This document shows, in pieces, positions 35,868 through 45,318 of a stretch of DNA of 64,000 nucleotides (the first letter of the stretch is position 1; every line of letters begins with the position of its first letter). Under the pieces are notes generated by a model. It searched no databases. It was not told where the DNA came from and saw only the letters and a program-made list of their open reading frames with translations. Both the position numbers and the translations under genes were made by a program. This DNA is from Bacteroidota bacterium (lineage in GTDB: Bacteria > Bacteroidota > Bacteroidia > Bacteroidales > UBA7960). The stretch is from contig REDJ01000232.1 of the NCBI GenBank assembly GCA_007693555.1, positions 30,441-94,440 on the forward strand. Direction: 5' to 3'.

Positions 35868-37220
35868 ATGATTCAATTAAAATTAAAAATTGATAATACA
35901 CGAGGTTTTATTTCAGAAAATGAAATCAAACTTTTTCAGGCTGAAATAGATTTGCAGCGAAAAAAAGTGTATGAAAAAACCGGTGCCGGAAATGATTTTC
36001 TTGGTTGGGTTGATTTGCCTGCCCGAATCAATGAAGAACTTCTTAAAAGTATAGAATCTGACGCAGCTAAGATAAAATCTAACTCAGATGTAGTTGTGGT
36101 AACTGGCATTGGGGGTTCTTACCTGGGTGCGAGAGCGGTAATTGAAGCATTAAGCAGCAACTTTTACCAGGCGCAGCATGAAAAAAATGAAAACCCACTA
36201 GTGGTTTATGCCGGTCAGAATATCAGTGAAGACTACATGAGCGAGTTGCTTGACTTTCTTGATGATAAAAACTATTCAATTATAGTTATTTCCAAATCGG
36301 GTACCACAACAGAACCGGCTATCGCGTTTCGTTTGCTAAGAAAACATTTGGAAGAAAAATACGGTGAAGATGTTGCTGCAGGAAGAATTTTTGCAATAAC
36401 TGATGCTTCCCGGGGAGCATTAAAAACACTTGCAAACAATAAATCCTATAAATCATATGTGATACCGGATGATGTAGGTGGAAGATATTCCGTACTCACC
36501 CCCGTGGGTTTACTGCCCATTGCTGTAGCCGGGTTTGACATACGGAAACTGTTAAAAGGTGCCTGCCAGATGCAGGAGTTTCTTGCTCGAGAAGATAGCG
36601 TTTTTGAAAATCCTGCTGCACTCTATGCTGTTGTAAGGAACATTCTTTACCGTAAAGGAAAGACCACTGAAGTTATGGCATGCTATACACCTAATATGAT
36701 GTATTTTACGGAGTGGTGGAAGCAACTATATGGAGAAAGTGAGGGAAAAGACCAGAAAGGAATTTTTCCGGCCGGTGTGAATTTTACTGCCGATTTACAT
36801 TCGATGGGGCAATACATCCAGGATGGTATGCGCAATTTGTTTGAAACAGTGGTAAGAGTGGAAAACCCACAAAGAAAACTGGAAATTCCCCATGATGAAG
36901 ATAACCTTGACGGCTTGAATTTTTTAGCCGGTAAACGATTAAGCTACGTCAACAAAATGGCCGAAACAGGCACCATACTCGCCCATGTTGATGGTGAAGT
37001 CCCCAACCTTGAAATCATTTTACCTTCTATTAATGAGAAGATATTGGGTGAACTCATTTACTTCTTTGAAATGGCTTGTGCTATCAGTGGTTATATCCTG
37101 GAAGTTAATCCCTTTGACCAACCCGGAGTGGAAGCATACAAAATGAATATGTTTGCTCTTCTGGAAAAACCTGGCTTTGAAAAAGAAACAGCCACTATCA
37201 GGAAAAGGATGACAGAGTAG
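35868..37220 (+). CDS. pgi: Glucose-6-phosphate isomerase
   Basis: The 450-residue enzyme interconverts glucose 6-phosphate and fructose 6-phosphate. Signatures are VVTGIGGSYLGARAVIEAL, VISKSGTTTEPAIAFRLL (sugar phosphate binding), VGGRYSVLTPVGLLPIAVAG (family pattern), LYGESEGKDQKGIFP with the catalytic Glu, and NPFDQPGVEAYK with the C-terminal catalytic Lys. The length fits the short bacterial form. It starts only 15 bp after infB stops, so it is very likely part of the rimP-nusA-infB transcript, linking central metabolism to the translation operon in this genome. Confidence 0.96.
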   Translation: MIQLKLKIDNTRGFISENEIKLFQAEIDLQRKKVYEKTGAGNDFLGWVDLPARINEELLKSIESDAAKIKSNSDVVVVTGIGGSYLGARAVIEALSSNFYQAQHEKNENPLVVYAGQNISEDYMSELLDFLDDKNYSIIVISKSGTTTEPAIAFRLLRKHLEEKYGEDVAAGRIFAITDASRGALKTLANNKSYKSYVIPDDVGGRYSVLTPVGLLPIAVAGFDIRKLLKGACQMQEFLAREDSVFENPAALYAVVRNILYRKGKTTEVMACYTPNMMYFTEWWKQLYGESEGKDQKGIFPAGVNFTADLHSMGQYIQDGMRNLFETVVRVENPQRKLEIPHDEDNLDGLNFLAGKRLSYVNKMAETGTILAHVDGEVPNLEIILPSINEKILGELIYFFEMACAISGYILEVNPFDQPGVEAYKMNMFALLEKPGFEKETATIRKRMTE

Positions 37221-37375
37221 AGGTTGTCAGGCAAACAAGAAAATTTCCCATAACTATTTTCCAGGTTTTTTCAGTATTCACCTGCTGATTTTAGTATATC
37301 TCCCAATGGAAAACCGATGCATTTTACCTGGAAAAAACAGGTGAAAACCTTATGCCCTTTTGAAATGCAATCCCT

Positions 37376-37383
37376 TAATTTTG
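37376..37383 (+). promoter_or_regulatory. Probable -7 box for the small gene at 37419
   Basis: TAATTTTG matches TAnnTTTG and would start transcription about 30 nt before the ATG at 37419. This position argues against a longer reading of the gene from 37317. The nearest TTTG (37359-37362) is too close to be the -33 box. Confidence 0.4.
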
Positions 37384-37418
37384 TTTTCATTGATTTTACT
37401 GATAAAAAGCCAGGTAAA

Positions 37419-37589
37419 ATGATGCTATCCGACAAAGAACTTGAATATCTTAAAGAACTGGAAAATAATAAGGAGATTGTTTATCTGCTTAATACAAGAG
37501 AGTGTGATCTGATTTCCAGACTGATAAAAAGCTATAAGGAAGTTCAAAGGCAATTGTTAGAGTTGCAAATCAATAAAGAAATTGATTAA
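37419..37589 (+). CDS. Small hypothetical protein, 56 residues
   Basis: The predicted product (MMLSDKELEYLKELENN...) is acidic to neutral and almost wholly helical with heptad-like Leu/Ile spacing, ending LELQINKEID. The same frame is open back to 37317, but the upstream part reads as non-coding and a probable -7 box lies at 37376, so I place the start at 37419 or 37422. Another small gene follows after 37 bp in the same direction. No known family is recognised. A short helical protein might dimerise or bind a partner; this is a guess from composition. Confidence 0.5.
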   Translation: MMLSDKELEYLKELENNKEIVYLLNTRECDLISRLIKSYKEVQRQLLELQINKEID

Positions 37590-37626
37590 CTTCTGAAATG
37601 AATCTGTTTCTATTAATGATTTTATT

Positions 37627-37836
37627 ATGACATACAGAGAAATCGTATTAAAACTACTTAAATCAAGAAAAGATATTATTTGCCTGGAAGAGCATTTAAT
37701 GAATGATTTCAGAAGCAAGGAAGAGGAGACGTCGGAATTTGAAAATTGGTGTAATAGCAATGGAATAGAATTTTCAAAACTAAATTGTCATGAGCCACCG
37801 AGGATACAGCTAAAGAAAAAAGAATTCAGCAACTAA
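37627..37836 (+). CDS. Small hypothetical protein, 69 residues
   Basis: The frame encodes a soluble, charged peptide with a helical first half (YREIVLKLLKSRKDIICLEE) and a second half ending in a Lys-rich tail. No signal peptide, membrane segment or known domain is seen. It follows the 56-residue gene by 37 bp and is closed by a terminator at 37915, so the two could form a two-gene unit. Start ATG at 37627 has only a weak ribosome binding site. I am not sure that it is expressed. Confidence 0.45.
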   Translation: MTYREIVLKLLKSRKDIICLEEHLMNDFRSKEEETSEFENWCNSNGIEFSKLNCHEPPRIQLKKKEFSN

Positions 37837-37914
37837 ATTAGTTTTTTAACATCACAGAGCACTCAAAATAATGTTGATCCGCATGAGCGGAAAAAACAGC
37901 CTCCCCAAGGTAAG

Positions 37915-37942
37915 AACCCCGTTTTAATGACGGGGTTTTTTA
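37915..37942 (+). terminator. Intrinsic terminator
   Basis: AACCCCGT (37915-37922) pairs with ACGGGGTT (37930-37937), followed by six T residues counted from within the stem end. A separate small hairpin, TCCGC-ATGA-GCGGA, lies just upstream at 37878-37891. Confidence 0.85.
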
Positions 37943-37973
37943 ATTAAAAATATTATGACTTCCTGAAAGAGAA

Positions 37974-39368
37974 CTATATGGATTCCTGTATCAGGCTTTC
38001 AATTTCCTTAACAGTTTTTGGGATGGGCTTTCCCATGATTTTATGTCCGTTTTCGGTTACCAGTATATCATCCTCAATTCGTATTCCTCCAAAATTAAAA
38101 TAAGGTTTTAGCTTGTCGTAGTTTATGAAGTCTGCAAACTTTTTTTCCGATTTCCATTTTTCTATTAGCGCGGGAATAAAATAGCAACCGGGTTCAACTG
38201 TAAGCACAAATCCGGGTTCATATTTACGTCCTAACCGAAGAAAAGCTGTGCCGAAAATATCTGACCTCTGAACCTCATCATCATAACCCACGTAGTCTTC
38301 TCCCAAATCTTCCATGTCATGTACGTCCAGTCCCATCATATGCCCCAGGCCATGTGGCATGAAAAGAGCATGTGCTCCCTGTTCAACTGCAGCGTCCAAA
38401 TCACCTTTCATAAGGCCAAGTCCTTTGAGTCCTTCCACCAATGTTCGGGCTGCCAGAAGATGGACGCTTTTATTTGTTATGCCGGGTTTTATTGCATTTA
38501 TGGCTTTCACCTGGGCTTCAAGAACAATTTCATAAATATCTTTTTGTATTTCAGTGAACTTGCCCCCCACAGGACTGGTGCGTGTATGATCAGTAGCATA
38601 ATGCAAAGGAGATTCGGTACCGGCATCCACAAGGAGTAAATCACCAGCCTCAAGTTTGTTTCCGTGATAATGATTGTGCAGTGTTTCTCCACGTTTCGTT
38701 ACTATGGCAGGAAATGACAACATGCCGCCTGATGAAAGTGCAATGCCCTCTATTACACCTGCAACATCTCTTTCATAAATGCCTGGTTTAGCCATTTTCA
38801 TTGCCGTAGTATGCATGAGCCAGGCCGTTTCCATAGCTTTCTCAAGTTCGGCTATTTCATAACTTTCTTTTATCGAACGTAATTTCACCACCGCCTTTAT
38901 GAGTTCAACTGAAGCTTGCTTTTTTTGCTCTGCAGAATGTATTCCAAGTAAACTTTCCAGCAGTATCTTGGTTTCTCCCCTGTAGGGAGGGAGAAAATGA
39001 ATTTTGCGACCCGTATCAAATGCATCAGCAATTTTCTCTCTCAAACCTGACCAGGGCAGCGTATTGTTTACACCCACCTCTGAAGCCAATTCTGCAGTTG
39101 TAGGCTGAGGTCCCATCCAAATGATGTCATCAAGGCTCACATCATCGCCAAAAATATACTCCTTGTCATTGTCAATGTCAATGATAGCTGCCATACGGGG
39201 ATAATCCAAACCAAAGAAGTAAAGAAAATTACTATCCTGACGCCATTTGTATGTGTTTGCAGGATAGTTCATCGGTGAATCAACATTACCGCACAAAAAT
39301 ATAATACCTTCTTTTACCATATTCTTTAAACGATTTCTTCTTTCCAGATAAACTTCTTTTTTAAACAT
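37974..39368 (-). CDS. M24 family metallopeptidase, aminopeptidase P-like
   Basis: The 464-residue cytoplasmic protein has an aminopeptidase P N-terminal domain (1 to about 170; FKKEVYLERRNRLKNMV, NFLYFFGLDYP) and a C-terminal pita-bread domain with five metal ligands: LLVDAGTES and YATDHTRTSPV (two Asp), HGLGHMMGLDVHD (His), LTVEPGCYF (Glu) and GIRIEDDILVT (Glu). Such enzymes remove an N-terminal residue before proline (Xaa-Pro). No signal peptide is present, so it works on peptides inside the cell. It is convergent with the small genes and divergent from sdhC. Confidence 0.94.
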   Translation of the reverse strand: MFKKEVYLERRNRLKNMVKEGIIFLCGNVDSPMNYPANTYKWRQDSNFLYFFGLDYPRMAAIIDIDNDKEYIFGDDVSLDDIIWMGPQPTTAELASEVGVNNTLPWSGLREKIADAFDTGRKIHFLPPYRGETKILLESLLGIHSAEQKKQASVELIKAVVKLRSIKESYEIAELEKAMETAWLMHTTAMKMAKPGIYERDVAGVIEGIALSSGGMLSFPAIVTKRGETLHNHYHGNKLEAGDLLLVDAGTESPLHYATDHTRTSPVGGKFTEIQKDIYEIVLEAQVKAINAIKPGITNKSVHLLAARTLVEGLKGLGLMKGDLDAAVEQGAHALFMPHGLGHMMGLDVHDMEDLGEDYVGYDDEVQRSDIFGTAFLRLGRKYEPGFVLTVEPGCYFIPALIEKWKSEKKFADFINYDKLKPYFNFGGIRIEDDILVTENGHKIMGKPIPKTVKEIESLIQESI

Positions 39369-39438
39369 ATGTGTTGAATTTAAATAAGCAATTAAGTTGT
39401 GTGTTTTTTATTTATAATTATTTCAAATAACCAAATCA

Positions 39439-39470
39439 TTTGCAAATAATAACCGAATAATCTACATTTG
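39439..39470 (+). promoter_or_regulatory. Consensus promoter of sdhCAB
   Basis: TTTG (39439-39442), 20 bp, TACATTTG (39463-39470) matches the Bacteroidota consensus in both boxes and spacing. It would give a leader of about 175 nt before sdhC, in which I see no clear structure. Confidence 0.8.
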
Positions 39471-39651
39471 TTTGGATTAAATTCTTTAATGGTTACTTTT
39501 TTCTGCAAAAGGGACTTGGTTTTAAAGGTTTTTTATAACAATAAATTTCCAACTACTAACCAGCCTGCCATATGATTAATGTGCAAACCTACATATTTTT
39601 TATTCAAAAATTTTATAAAACAAGTCATTTTCCAATTCAAATCTTCACCCT

Positions 39652-40323
39652 ATGAGTAAAAAAGGATTTAGTTTAACCTCCATCAGCCATAAATATATTA
39701 TGGCTGCGGCCGGTGCTTTTCTGATGCTTTTCCTGGTATCGCATCTGTCAACAAATTTATTGCTGCTGGCCGGAGATGGCGGAGAGACATTTGATAAGGC
39801 CGTTGAGTTTCTGCTCACGAATCCCTTTATTAAAATCATGGAGTATGTGCTTTTTGCGGGATTTATTATACACATTTTAATAGGGGTAATTTTAGAGTTA
39901 CACAACCGGAGATCGCGTCCGGTAGGGTATAATGTGCCATTGAGGTCAGAAACTTCTGCTTTTTCAAGGTTTATGATCCACAGCGGAATCATCATTTTTA
40001 TTTTTCTGCTGATTCACCTTTACCAGTTTTTCTTTGTCAAGCTTGGTTTTGTCCCTAAATATGGGGGAGCTGAAAGCACAGTTGATTTTTACCCTATGGT
40101 GGTTCATACTTTTCAGAATCCTGTGTATTCCATAATTTATATAGTTTCGTTTGTATTCCTGGGATTTCATCTCAAGCATGCTTTCCAGTCGGCATTTCAA
40201 TCCTTTGGGCTAAATCATAATAAATATATGCCTGCTATAAAAATTGTGGGTACTATTTACGCCATAGTGATTGCTGTTGGATTTTCCATCATACCCCTGT
40301 ATTTCATGTTTTTATATAAGTAA
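39652..40323 (+). CDS. sdhC: Succinate dehydrogenase/fumarate reductase cytochrome b subunit
   Basis: The 223-residue protein has five membrane helices and His residues placed for two hemes (for example ISHKYIMAAAG, VSHLSTNL, FIIHILIG, IHLYQFFF, FHLKHAFQS). This is the type B, diheme, single-polypeptide anchor also found in Wolinella and Bacillus, which replaces the SdhC/SdhD pair. It carries electrons between quinones and the SdhB iron-sulfur centres. It is the first gene of sdhCAB, behind a consensus promoter. Confidence 0.94.
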   Translation: MSKKGFSLTSISHKYIMAAAGAFLMLFLVSHLSTNLLLLAGDGGETFDKAVEFLLTNPFIKIMEYVLFAGFIIHILIGVILELHNRRSRPVGYNVPLRSETSAFSRFMIHSGIIIFIFLLIHLYQFFFVKLGFVPKYGGAESTVDFYPMVVHTFQNPVYSIIYIVSFVFLGFHLKHAFQSAFQSFGLNHNKYMPAIKIVGTIYAIVIAVGFSIIPLYFMFLYK

Positions 40324-40352
40324 TTTATTCAGACTAAAAAATATTATAAGCA

Positions 40353-42272
40353 ATGATAAAGCTTGATTCAAAAATACCAAAGGGGCCGTTGGCCGACAAA
40401 TGGAACAATTATAAATCATCATTACGTTTAGTAAACCCTGCCAACAAAAAGAAGCTTGATGTTATAGTTGTTGGTACAGGGCTATCCGGCGCATCATCTG
40501 CCAGTGCATTAGGTGAATTGGGATATAATGTAAAGGTTTTTTGTTTCCAGGACTCCCCGCGCAGGGCACATTCTGTTGCAGCGCAGGGGGGGATAAATGC
40601 AGCCAAGAATTATAAAAATGATGGAGATAGCGTTTACAGGCTCTTTTTTGACATGATCAAAGGAGGAGATTTTCGTGCCCGTGAAGCAAATGTATATCGT
40701 GCCGCTGAAGTAAGTAATTATGTAATTGATCACTTTGCTGCATTGGGAGTTCCTTTTGCCAGAGATTACGGTGGAATGCTGGATACCAGATCATTTGGTG
40801 GTGTGCAGGTATCCCGTACTTTTTATGCCAAAGGACAAACTGGTCAGCAATGTTTGCTGGGGACATATTCTTCACTTAGCCGGCAAATTGCCAAAGGTAC
40901 GGTTACTATGTATGAACGTCGTGATATGCTTGATCTGGTTATAGTAGATGACAAAGCCCGTGGTATCATCACGCGAAACCTTTTGACAGGTGAAATAGAA
41001 AGACATTCAGCTCATGCCGTAGTGCTTGCTACCGGAGGCTATGGAACAGTCTTTTATCTGTCAACCCTTGCATTGGGAAGTAATGCATCAGCAGCATGGG
41101 CAGCTCACAAAAAAGGTGCATTGTTTGCCAACCCCAGTTTCATACAGATTCACCCCACCAGTATCCCGGTATTAAACGATTATCAGTCGAAACTAACCCT
41201 CATGTCGGAATCTCTTCGTAATGACGGAAGAGTGTGGGTGCCCAAGGAAAAAGATGAGAAACGTCATCCCAATCAAATCCCCGAAGCAGAACGTGACTAT
41301 TACCTCGAAAGGAGATATCCTGCCTTTGGCAATCTGGTGCCACGTGATGTTGCTTCAAGGGCAGCCAAAGAACGCTGTGATGCCGGCTATGGGGTTGGAG
41401 ATACCGGCCTTTCAGTTTATCTTGATTTCAAAGATGCTATAGAAAAGCAAGGTAAAAAAGCCATTGAAGATAAATATGGCAATCTGTTCGAAATGTACCT
41501 TAAAATTACAGGTATAAACCCATATGAGGAACCCATGAGGATTTATCCGGCCGGCCACTATACAATGGGAGGCCTTTGGGTTGATTATAATCTTATGACA
41601 ACAATCCCCGGATTGTTTTCAGTAGGCGAAAGTAATTTCTCTGATCATGGTGCTAATCGCTTGGGGGCAAGTTCGTTGATGCAGTGTTCCGGTGACGGAT
41701 ATTTTATCTTGCCATATACCATTGGTGATTACCTGGCAGATGAAATTAAAACACCCAGGATTAAAACAGATATTCCTGAATTTGAGAAAGCTGAAAAAGA
41801 AGCAAAGGAGAGAATAGAAAAACTAATGTCGGTAAATGGCAAACAAACTGTTACATCCTTCCATAAACGACTTGGCAAAATCCTGTGGGACCATTGCGGT
41901 ATGGTACGTAGTGCCGGGGGACTTAAAAAGGGCATTCAGATGATCGATGATCTGGAAGATGAGTTCTGGAAGGAAGTAAAAGTGTCCGGTATGGCTAATG
42001 ATTACAATCAAGAGCTTGAGAAAGCATTCAGAGTTGCTGATTTCTTTGAAGTGGGGCGGCTTATGTGCCAGGATGCCCTTGACAGAAATGAATCATGCGG
42101 TGCACATTTTCGTGAAGAATATCAAACTGAGCAAGGAGAAGCCAAAAGAAATGATAAGGAATTTGCTCATGTTTCAGCTTATGAATACAACGGTAACAGA
42201 AAAGAAGAGATACTGCATAAGGAACCTCTTGTTTTTGAAAATGTTGAGCTGAAAGAAAGAAGTTATAAATAA
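40353..42272 (+). CDS. sdhA: Succinate dehydrogenase/fumarate reductase flavoprotein subunit
   Basis: The 639-residue subunit holds covalent FAD and the succinate/fumarate site. Visible landmarks are the dinucleotide-binding [19 protein letters not shown], the flavin-linking His in [13 protein letters not shown], the ATGGYG segment, the active-site Arg in [12 protein letters not shown], and the capping [12 protein letters not shown] with [10 protein letters not shown]. It works both in respiration and, in many anaerobic Bacteroidota, as fumarate reductase; the sequence does not tell which direction dominates. It starts 29 bp after sdhC. Confidence 0.97.
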   Translation: MIKLDSKIPKGPLADKWNNYKSSLRLVNPANKKKLDVIVVGTGLSGASSASALGELGYNVKVFCFQDSPRRAHSVAAQGGINAAKNYKNDGDSVYRLFFDMIKGGDFRAREANVYRAAEVSNYVIDHFAALGVPFARDYGGMLDTRSFGGVQVSRTFYAKGQTGQQCLLGTYSSLSRQIAKGTVTMYERRDMLDLVIVDDKARGIITRNLLTGEIERHSAHAVVLATGGYGTVFYLSTLALGSNASAAWAAHKKGALFANPSFIQIHPTSIPVLNDYQSKLTLMSESLRNDGRVWVPKEKDEKRHPNQIPEAERDYYLERRYPAFGNLVPRDVASRAAKERCDAGYGVGDTGLSVYLDFKDAIEKQGKKAIEDKYGNLFEMYLKITGINPYEEPMRIYPAGHYTMGGLWVDYNLMTTIPGLFSVGESNFSDHGANRLGASSLMQCSGDGYFILPYTIGDYLADEIKTPRIKTDIPEFEKAEKEAKERIEKLMSVNGKQTVTSFHKRLGKILWDHCGMVRSAGGLKKGIQMIDDLEDEFWKEVKVSGMANDYNQELEKAFRVADFFEVGRLMCQDALDRNESCGAHFREEYQTEQGEAKRNDKEFAHVSAYEYNGNRKEEILHKEPLVFENVELKERSYK

Positions 42273-42289
42273 CCTTAAGTGCCTAAGAT

Positions 42290-43042
42290 ATGGAATTTAA
42301 ACTTAAAATATGGCGTCAGAAAAACGCTTCAGTAAAAGGTAAATTTGAAACCTATACCCTCAAGGACGTATCTCCCGAGATGTCATTTCTTCAGATGCTG
42401 GATTATCTTAATCAGCAAATTATTGAAAGTGGCGGAGACCCTGTGCATTTTGAACACGATTGCCGGGAAGGAATCTGCGGGAGCTGCGGTATATACATCA
42501 ATGGAAGGCCACACGGACCTTTGAGAAATACTACTACATGTGAATTGCATATGCGGGAATTTAAGGACAATACCACCATTGTTATTGAACCATGGAGGAG
42601 TAAAGCATTTCCTGTTATTAAAGACCTTGTAGTTGATCGCTCAGCGTTTGAAAAAGTTATACATGCAGGCGGATTTATCAATGCAAATACAGGATCTACA
42701 CAGGAAGCCAATAATATTCCCATTAACAAGAAAATTTCCGATAGAGCATTTGATGCGGCTGTTTGCATAGGTTGCGGTGCATGTGTTGCTGCATGTAAAA
42801 ATTCATCAGCCATGCTATTTGTGTCGGCTAAAGTATCCCAGTATGCACTTTTACCCCAGGGAAAAGTGGAAGCAAAGGAACGTGTTGAAAATATGGTTAA
42901 GAAAATGGATGAAGTTGGATTTGGCTTTTGCTCAAACACTTACGCCTGCGAGTTTGATTGCCCCAAAGGTATTTCCGTTGAGTTTATTGCACAAATGAAC
43001 AGAGAGTTCTTTTCTGCTAAAGTATGTAAGCAAAAGAGTTAA
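42290..43042 (+). CDS. sdhB: Succinate dehydrogenase/fumarate reductase iron-sulfur subunit
   Basis: The 250-residue protein has a 2Fe-2S ferredoxin domain with Cys in [15 protein letters not shown] and TTTC, a 4Fe-4S motif [11 protein letters not shown], and a 3Fe-4S set in [15 protein letters not shown]. The order and spacing are complete for a working electron wire between FAD and the quinone site. It starts 17 bp after sdhA and is followed by a terminator hairpin at 43070. Confidence 0.96.
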   Translation: MEFKLKIWRQKNASVKGKFETYTLKDVSPEMSFLQMLDYLNQQIIESGGDPVHFEHDCREGICGSCGIYINGRPHGPLRNTTTCELHMREFKDNTTIVIEPWRSKAFPVIKDLVVDRSAFEKVIHAGGFINANTGSTQEANNIPINKKISDRAFDAAVCIGCGACVAACKNSSAMLFVSAKVSQYALLPQGKVEAKERVENMVKKMDEVGFGFCSNTYACEFDCPKGISVEFIAQMNREFFSAKVCKQKS

Positions 43043-43069
43043 AAAAATTGTAGTCCGATTTTTTTAATA

Positions 43070-43098
43070 GGAGACATATTTACGTATGTCTCCTTTAT
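43070..43098 (+). terminator. Intrinsic terminator of sdhCAB
   Basis: GGAGACATA (43070-43078) pairs with TATGTCTCC (43085-43093) around a short loop, followed by a weak T-rich stretch. Confidence 0.75.
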
Positions 43099-43264
43099 TA
43101 TTCACCTGTATATCAATAGTTTTTAAACGTTTGTTTTTTATAGCCTAAAATGGTTACAAAATTTGGACTATGTTTTTTGTAAAAATCTGAAAAAAAAGAC
43201 TTTGTAAGTTTGATATTTTAGTCATTTTTTTCATATAAATAGTTTTTTTTGCAAAATATATTCA

Positions 43265-43272
43265 TATATTTG
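43265..43272 (+). promoter_or_regulatory. Probable -7 box for the ArsR-type gene
   Basis: TATATTTG matches TAnnTTTG and lies about 47 bp before the ATG. The closest TTTG upstream (43248-43251) has only 13 bp spacing. The surrounding AT-rich dyads could include an operator for autoregulation. Confidence 0.4.
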
Positions 43273-43318
43273 TTAAGCGAAATAAATTACTGGAGTTCCA
43301 AATCAAAAAACAATTATT

Positions 43319-43612
43319 ATGGCACAAGCAAAATTAGACCCCAAAAGGTTGGAGGAAGCTGCAAGCAAGATGCGGGCAATTGCACACCCAATGCGTATAG
43401 CAATTATTGATATGCTCGAAAGAAAGAAACAAATGAATGTAACCGAAATCTATGAAACCTTAAAAATTGAGCAGGCATCCGCATCACATCATTTGAATAT
43501 ACTAAAAACCAAAGGAGTTCTTGATTCAAGACGCAGCGGTAAAAAAACTTTCTATTATCTGAAAGAAAATGCATTGGCCCAGATTATTGATTGCATTAAT
43601 AAATGCCATTAA
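43319..43612 (+). CDS. ArsR family winged-helix transcriptional regulator
   Basis: The 97-residue protein is a single winged-helix domain: KMRAIAHPMRIAIIDMLERK (helices 1-2), MNVTEIYETLKIEQASASHHLNILKTKGVL (helix-turn-helix) and the wing RRSGKKTFYYLKE. The metal-binding ELCVCDL motif of arsenic- and cadmium-sensing members is replaced by MNVTEIY, and only one Cys is left near the C-terminus, so classical metal sensing is unlikely. It stands alone between two terminators, so its target could be itself or a distant gene. Members of this kind are often redox or repressor-only proteins. Confidence 0.9.
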   Translation: MAQAKLDPKRLEEAASKMRAIAHPMRIAIIDMLERKKQMNVTEIYETLKIEQASASHHLNILKTKGVLDSRRSGKKTFYYLKENALAQIIDCINKCH

Positions 43613-43641
43613 TCCTCTGACAATTAAGAGATTTTATATTT

Positions 43642-43672
43642 CCCGGGTTTTATGTAATCCGGGTTTTTTTTT
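43642..43672 (+). terminator. Intrinsic terminator of the ArsR-type gene
   Basis: CCCGG (43642-43646) pairs with CCGGG (43659-43663) and a run of nine T residues follows. Confidence 0.8.
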
Positions 43673-43842
43673 GGATGCAATTAAATTTATTATAGCGTTA
43701 AATTTTCTCAAATTACTTTATTAAAGTCAGCAGATATCTTCTAATTTTTTTAATTTTATAAAGAAGAATATTTACCCTGGCTATCATTTTGGCAGGTTAG
43801 TTGATAATAAAAGTTTATTAATTAATCTTTTATCATTTCGTT

Positions 43843-44235
43843 ATGAAGAATGTTGTTTTGTTTTTTCTGGCTGCTTTTATAGGCTTAAATATTGCCAAAT
43901 CACAGGAAAAAGACGGTCCTGTATTGAAGTGGGAAATAAACCGTTATGATTACGGTACTGTTTATGTGGATGACCTTCCTGAAACCAAACTGGATATTAA
44001 ATTTACCAATGATGGTAATGAACCCCTCGTTTTATCGCACGTAAGGGCTTGTTGTGGCACACGCGTGCACCGCTGGCCCCGTGAACCGATTATGCCAGGA
44101 GAAGAAGGTGTAATCCAGGTAGAATTCAGGCTCGCACCACGGGCTCACCGCATAAGCAGAACGGTTACCGTTACTTCAAATGCCAATCCCGGAACTACCA
44201 TATTTCGTATTATTGGCGAAGTAGTGGAAAGATAA
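43843..44235 (+). CDS. DUF1573 family secreted protein
   Basis: The 130-residue protein has a signal peptide (to AKSQ, about residue 21) and one Ig-like domain of the DUF1573/ASH type: KWEINRYDYGTVYVDDLPETKLDIKFTNDGNEPLVLSHVRACCG, seen in pieces, with the typical PGEEGVIQVEF and NANPGTTIFRIIGEV. Most family members have the segment C-C-G as here, where Cys pairs may be metal- or disulfide-linked. Function is unknown; the domain is abundant in exported proteins of this phylum. It has its own terminator at 44264 and is probably independent of the next cluster. Confidence 0.85.
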   Translation: MKNVVLFFLAAFIGLNIAKSQEKDGPVLKWEINRYDYGTVYVDDLPETKLDIKFTNDGNEPLVLSHVRACCGTRVHRWPREPIMPGEEGVIQVEFRLAPRAHRISRTVTVTSNANPGTTIFRIIGEVVER

Positions 44236-44559
44236 CAGGAAAAAAGCATAATTCATTATCCCATACCGGGCAATTTCTTTAAAACAGAAATTACCCGGTT
44301 TTTTTTTGCTGCTATTTGAAAACTTTTTCGTATAACCGCACAGGTTAAAATACACTATATCCATTCAGAGAAACACGGACTGAATAGTTGCTTAAAAACC
44401 GTGATATACCTACAATTCAGAGGTTCTTTTTGAATTATTTTAGCCAAGCAATTATGCAATGTTTTTTTATAAGTAAAAAAGAAGGATAGTTTCCTAAGCT
44501 AAATTTTTTCTGTGCAGTCCATGCACATTAAATTTATTATTAACTAAATTATTTTAACA
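44236..44559. other. 324-bp intergenic region upstream of the fibre-like cluster
   Basis: It contains the terminator at 44264-44308 and then about 250 bp that must hold the promoter for the gene at 44560. No exact TAnnTTTG box was found, and no gene is supported. Confidence 0.45.
44264..44308 (+). terminator. Intrinsic terminator of the DUF1573 gene
   Basis: A long stem (ACCGGG plus AATTTC on the left, GAAATT plus CCCGGT on the right, with a one-base offset between them) is followed by at least eight T residues. Confidence 0.85.
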
Positions 44560-45249
44560 ATGAGAAAGTTTTTATTTGTTTTTGTTGCAGCATTAATTAT
44601 GGGCAGTTTTACCTTGAAAAGTTATGCCCAGCTATCTGATGAGGAGTACAATTATGTAACCATGGATCTCAGGGGTATCCTCAACCTCACCATGACGACC
44701 AACCCGCAGGTTGATTTTATTTTCAGTACCATTCAGGAGTATATGCATGGTATTACGCGTTTCAATGCTGTACAACTGGAAGTAGATGCTACCATGGCAT
44801 GGGACCTTTTTGCTTATGCGAGTACCGATAATTGGGTACAGGTTGAGCAATATTCCTCCAACGGCAGCCCTGTTCTGCCTGCAGAAATTCTGGAAATTCA
44901 ATCGTCAGTTGAAAGTAATGCACCAGTGAACCTCAATAGTTTTGTTTCAATAAAAGGGCTTACTAATTCTCAAGTAGCGGGAGGTCTTCCAACTGTTGAA
45001 ACTCAGTTCCTTGCCGGTGAAGTTGGTACAGGTGCAGGTGAATCTTTTGACCCTGGCACTGCCGCTGCAAATCCAGATACACATCGTTTCCGTTTGGATA
45101 TGAGACTTGTGCCGGATATACCTGCCACATTCCCCAATTCTGCTATTGATATTGATGCAGCAATTGGTGCCCCGGTTGATCCTGATAATTACGCTGCTGC
45201 CGGTTACTACTACTTAGAAGTAGTATACTCACTGGTAGAAGATTTATAA
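44560..45249 (+). CDS. Secreted small protein, putative major subunit of a chaperone-usher-like fibre
   Basis: The 229-residue product has a clean signal peptide ending KSYAQ (about residue 24) and a mature part rich in beta-forming, Ala/Asn/Val-rich sequence without cysteine. It aligns by eye with the protein at 45378: PQVDFIFSTIQEYMHG against PDVEFVFNTVQKYQSG, HRFRLDMRLVP against YRFNVDLRVIP, and a shared end Y-x-x-x-x-V-Y-x-(L/I)-VEDL. A paralogous pair of small exported proteins followed by a barrel protein and a PapD-like chaperone is the layout of chaperone-usher pili. The role as a subunit is inference; no known pilin family was recognised. A terminator hairpin follows directly, as often seen after a highly expressed major subunit gene. 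Confidence 0.7.
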   Translation: MRKFLFVFVAALIMGSFTLKSYAQLSDEEYNYVTMDLRGILNLTMTTNPQVDFIFSTIQEYMHGITRFNAVQLEVDATMAWDLFAYASTDNWVQVEQYSSNGSPVLPAEILEIQSSVESNAPVNLNSFVSIKGLTNSQVAGGLPTVETQFLAGEVGTGAGESFDPGTAAANPDTHRFRLDMRLVPDIPATFPNSAIDIDAAIGAPVDPDNYAAAGYYYLEVVYSLVEDL

Positions 45250-45259
45250 AAACCTTATT

Positions 45260-45308
45260 ACCCCCGGGAAAAAGTGCAATTTTTTTAAAAAAAGCTGCCT
45301 CCGGGGGT
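45260..45308 (+). promoter_or_regulatory. Possible antiterminator stem competing with the terminator at 45287
   Basis: ACCCCCGG (45260-45267) is perfectly complementary to CCGGGGGT (45301-45308), which forms the loop and inner stem of the terminator hairpin. The two foldings exclude each other. The left arm begins only 11 nt after the stop codon, so a terminating ribosome could cover it. This is inference from base pairing. Confidence 0.45.
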
Positions 45309-45318
45309 AGCTTTTTTT
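45287..45318 (+). terminator. Intrinsic terminator/attenuator between the first and second subunit-like genes
   Basis: AAAAAAAGCT (45287-45296) pairs with AGCTTTTTTT (45309-45318), with extra GCC/GG(G) pairing in the loop, and ends in a T run. No promoter was found in the 59 bp between it and the next start codon, so expression of the downstream genes probably depends on readthrough. Confidence 0.8.
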
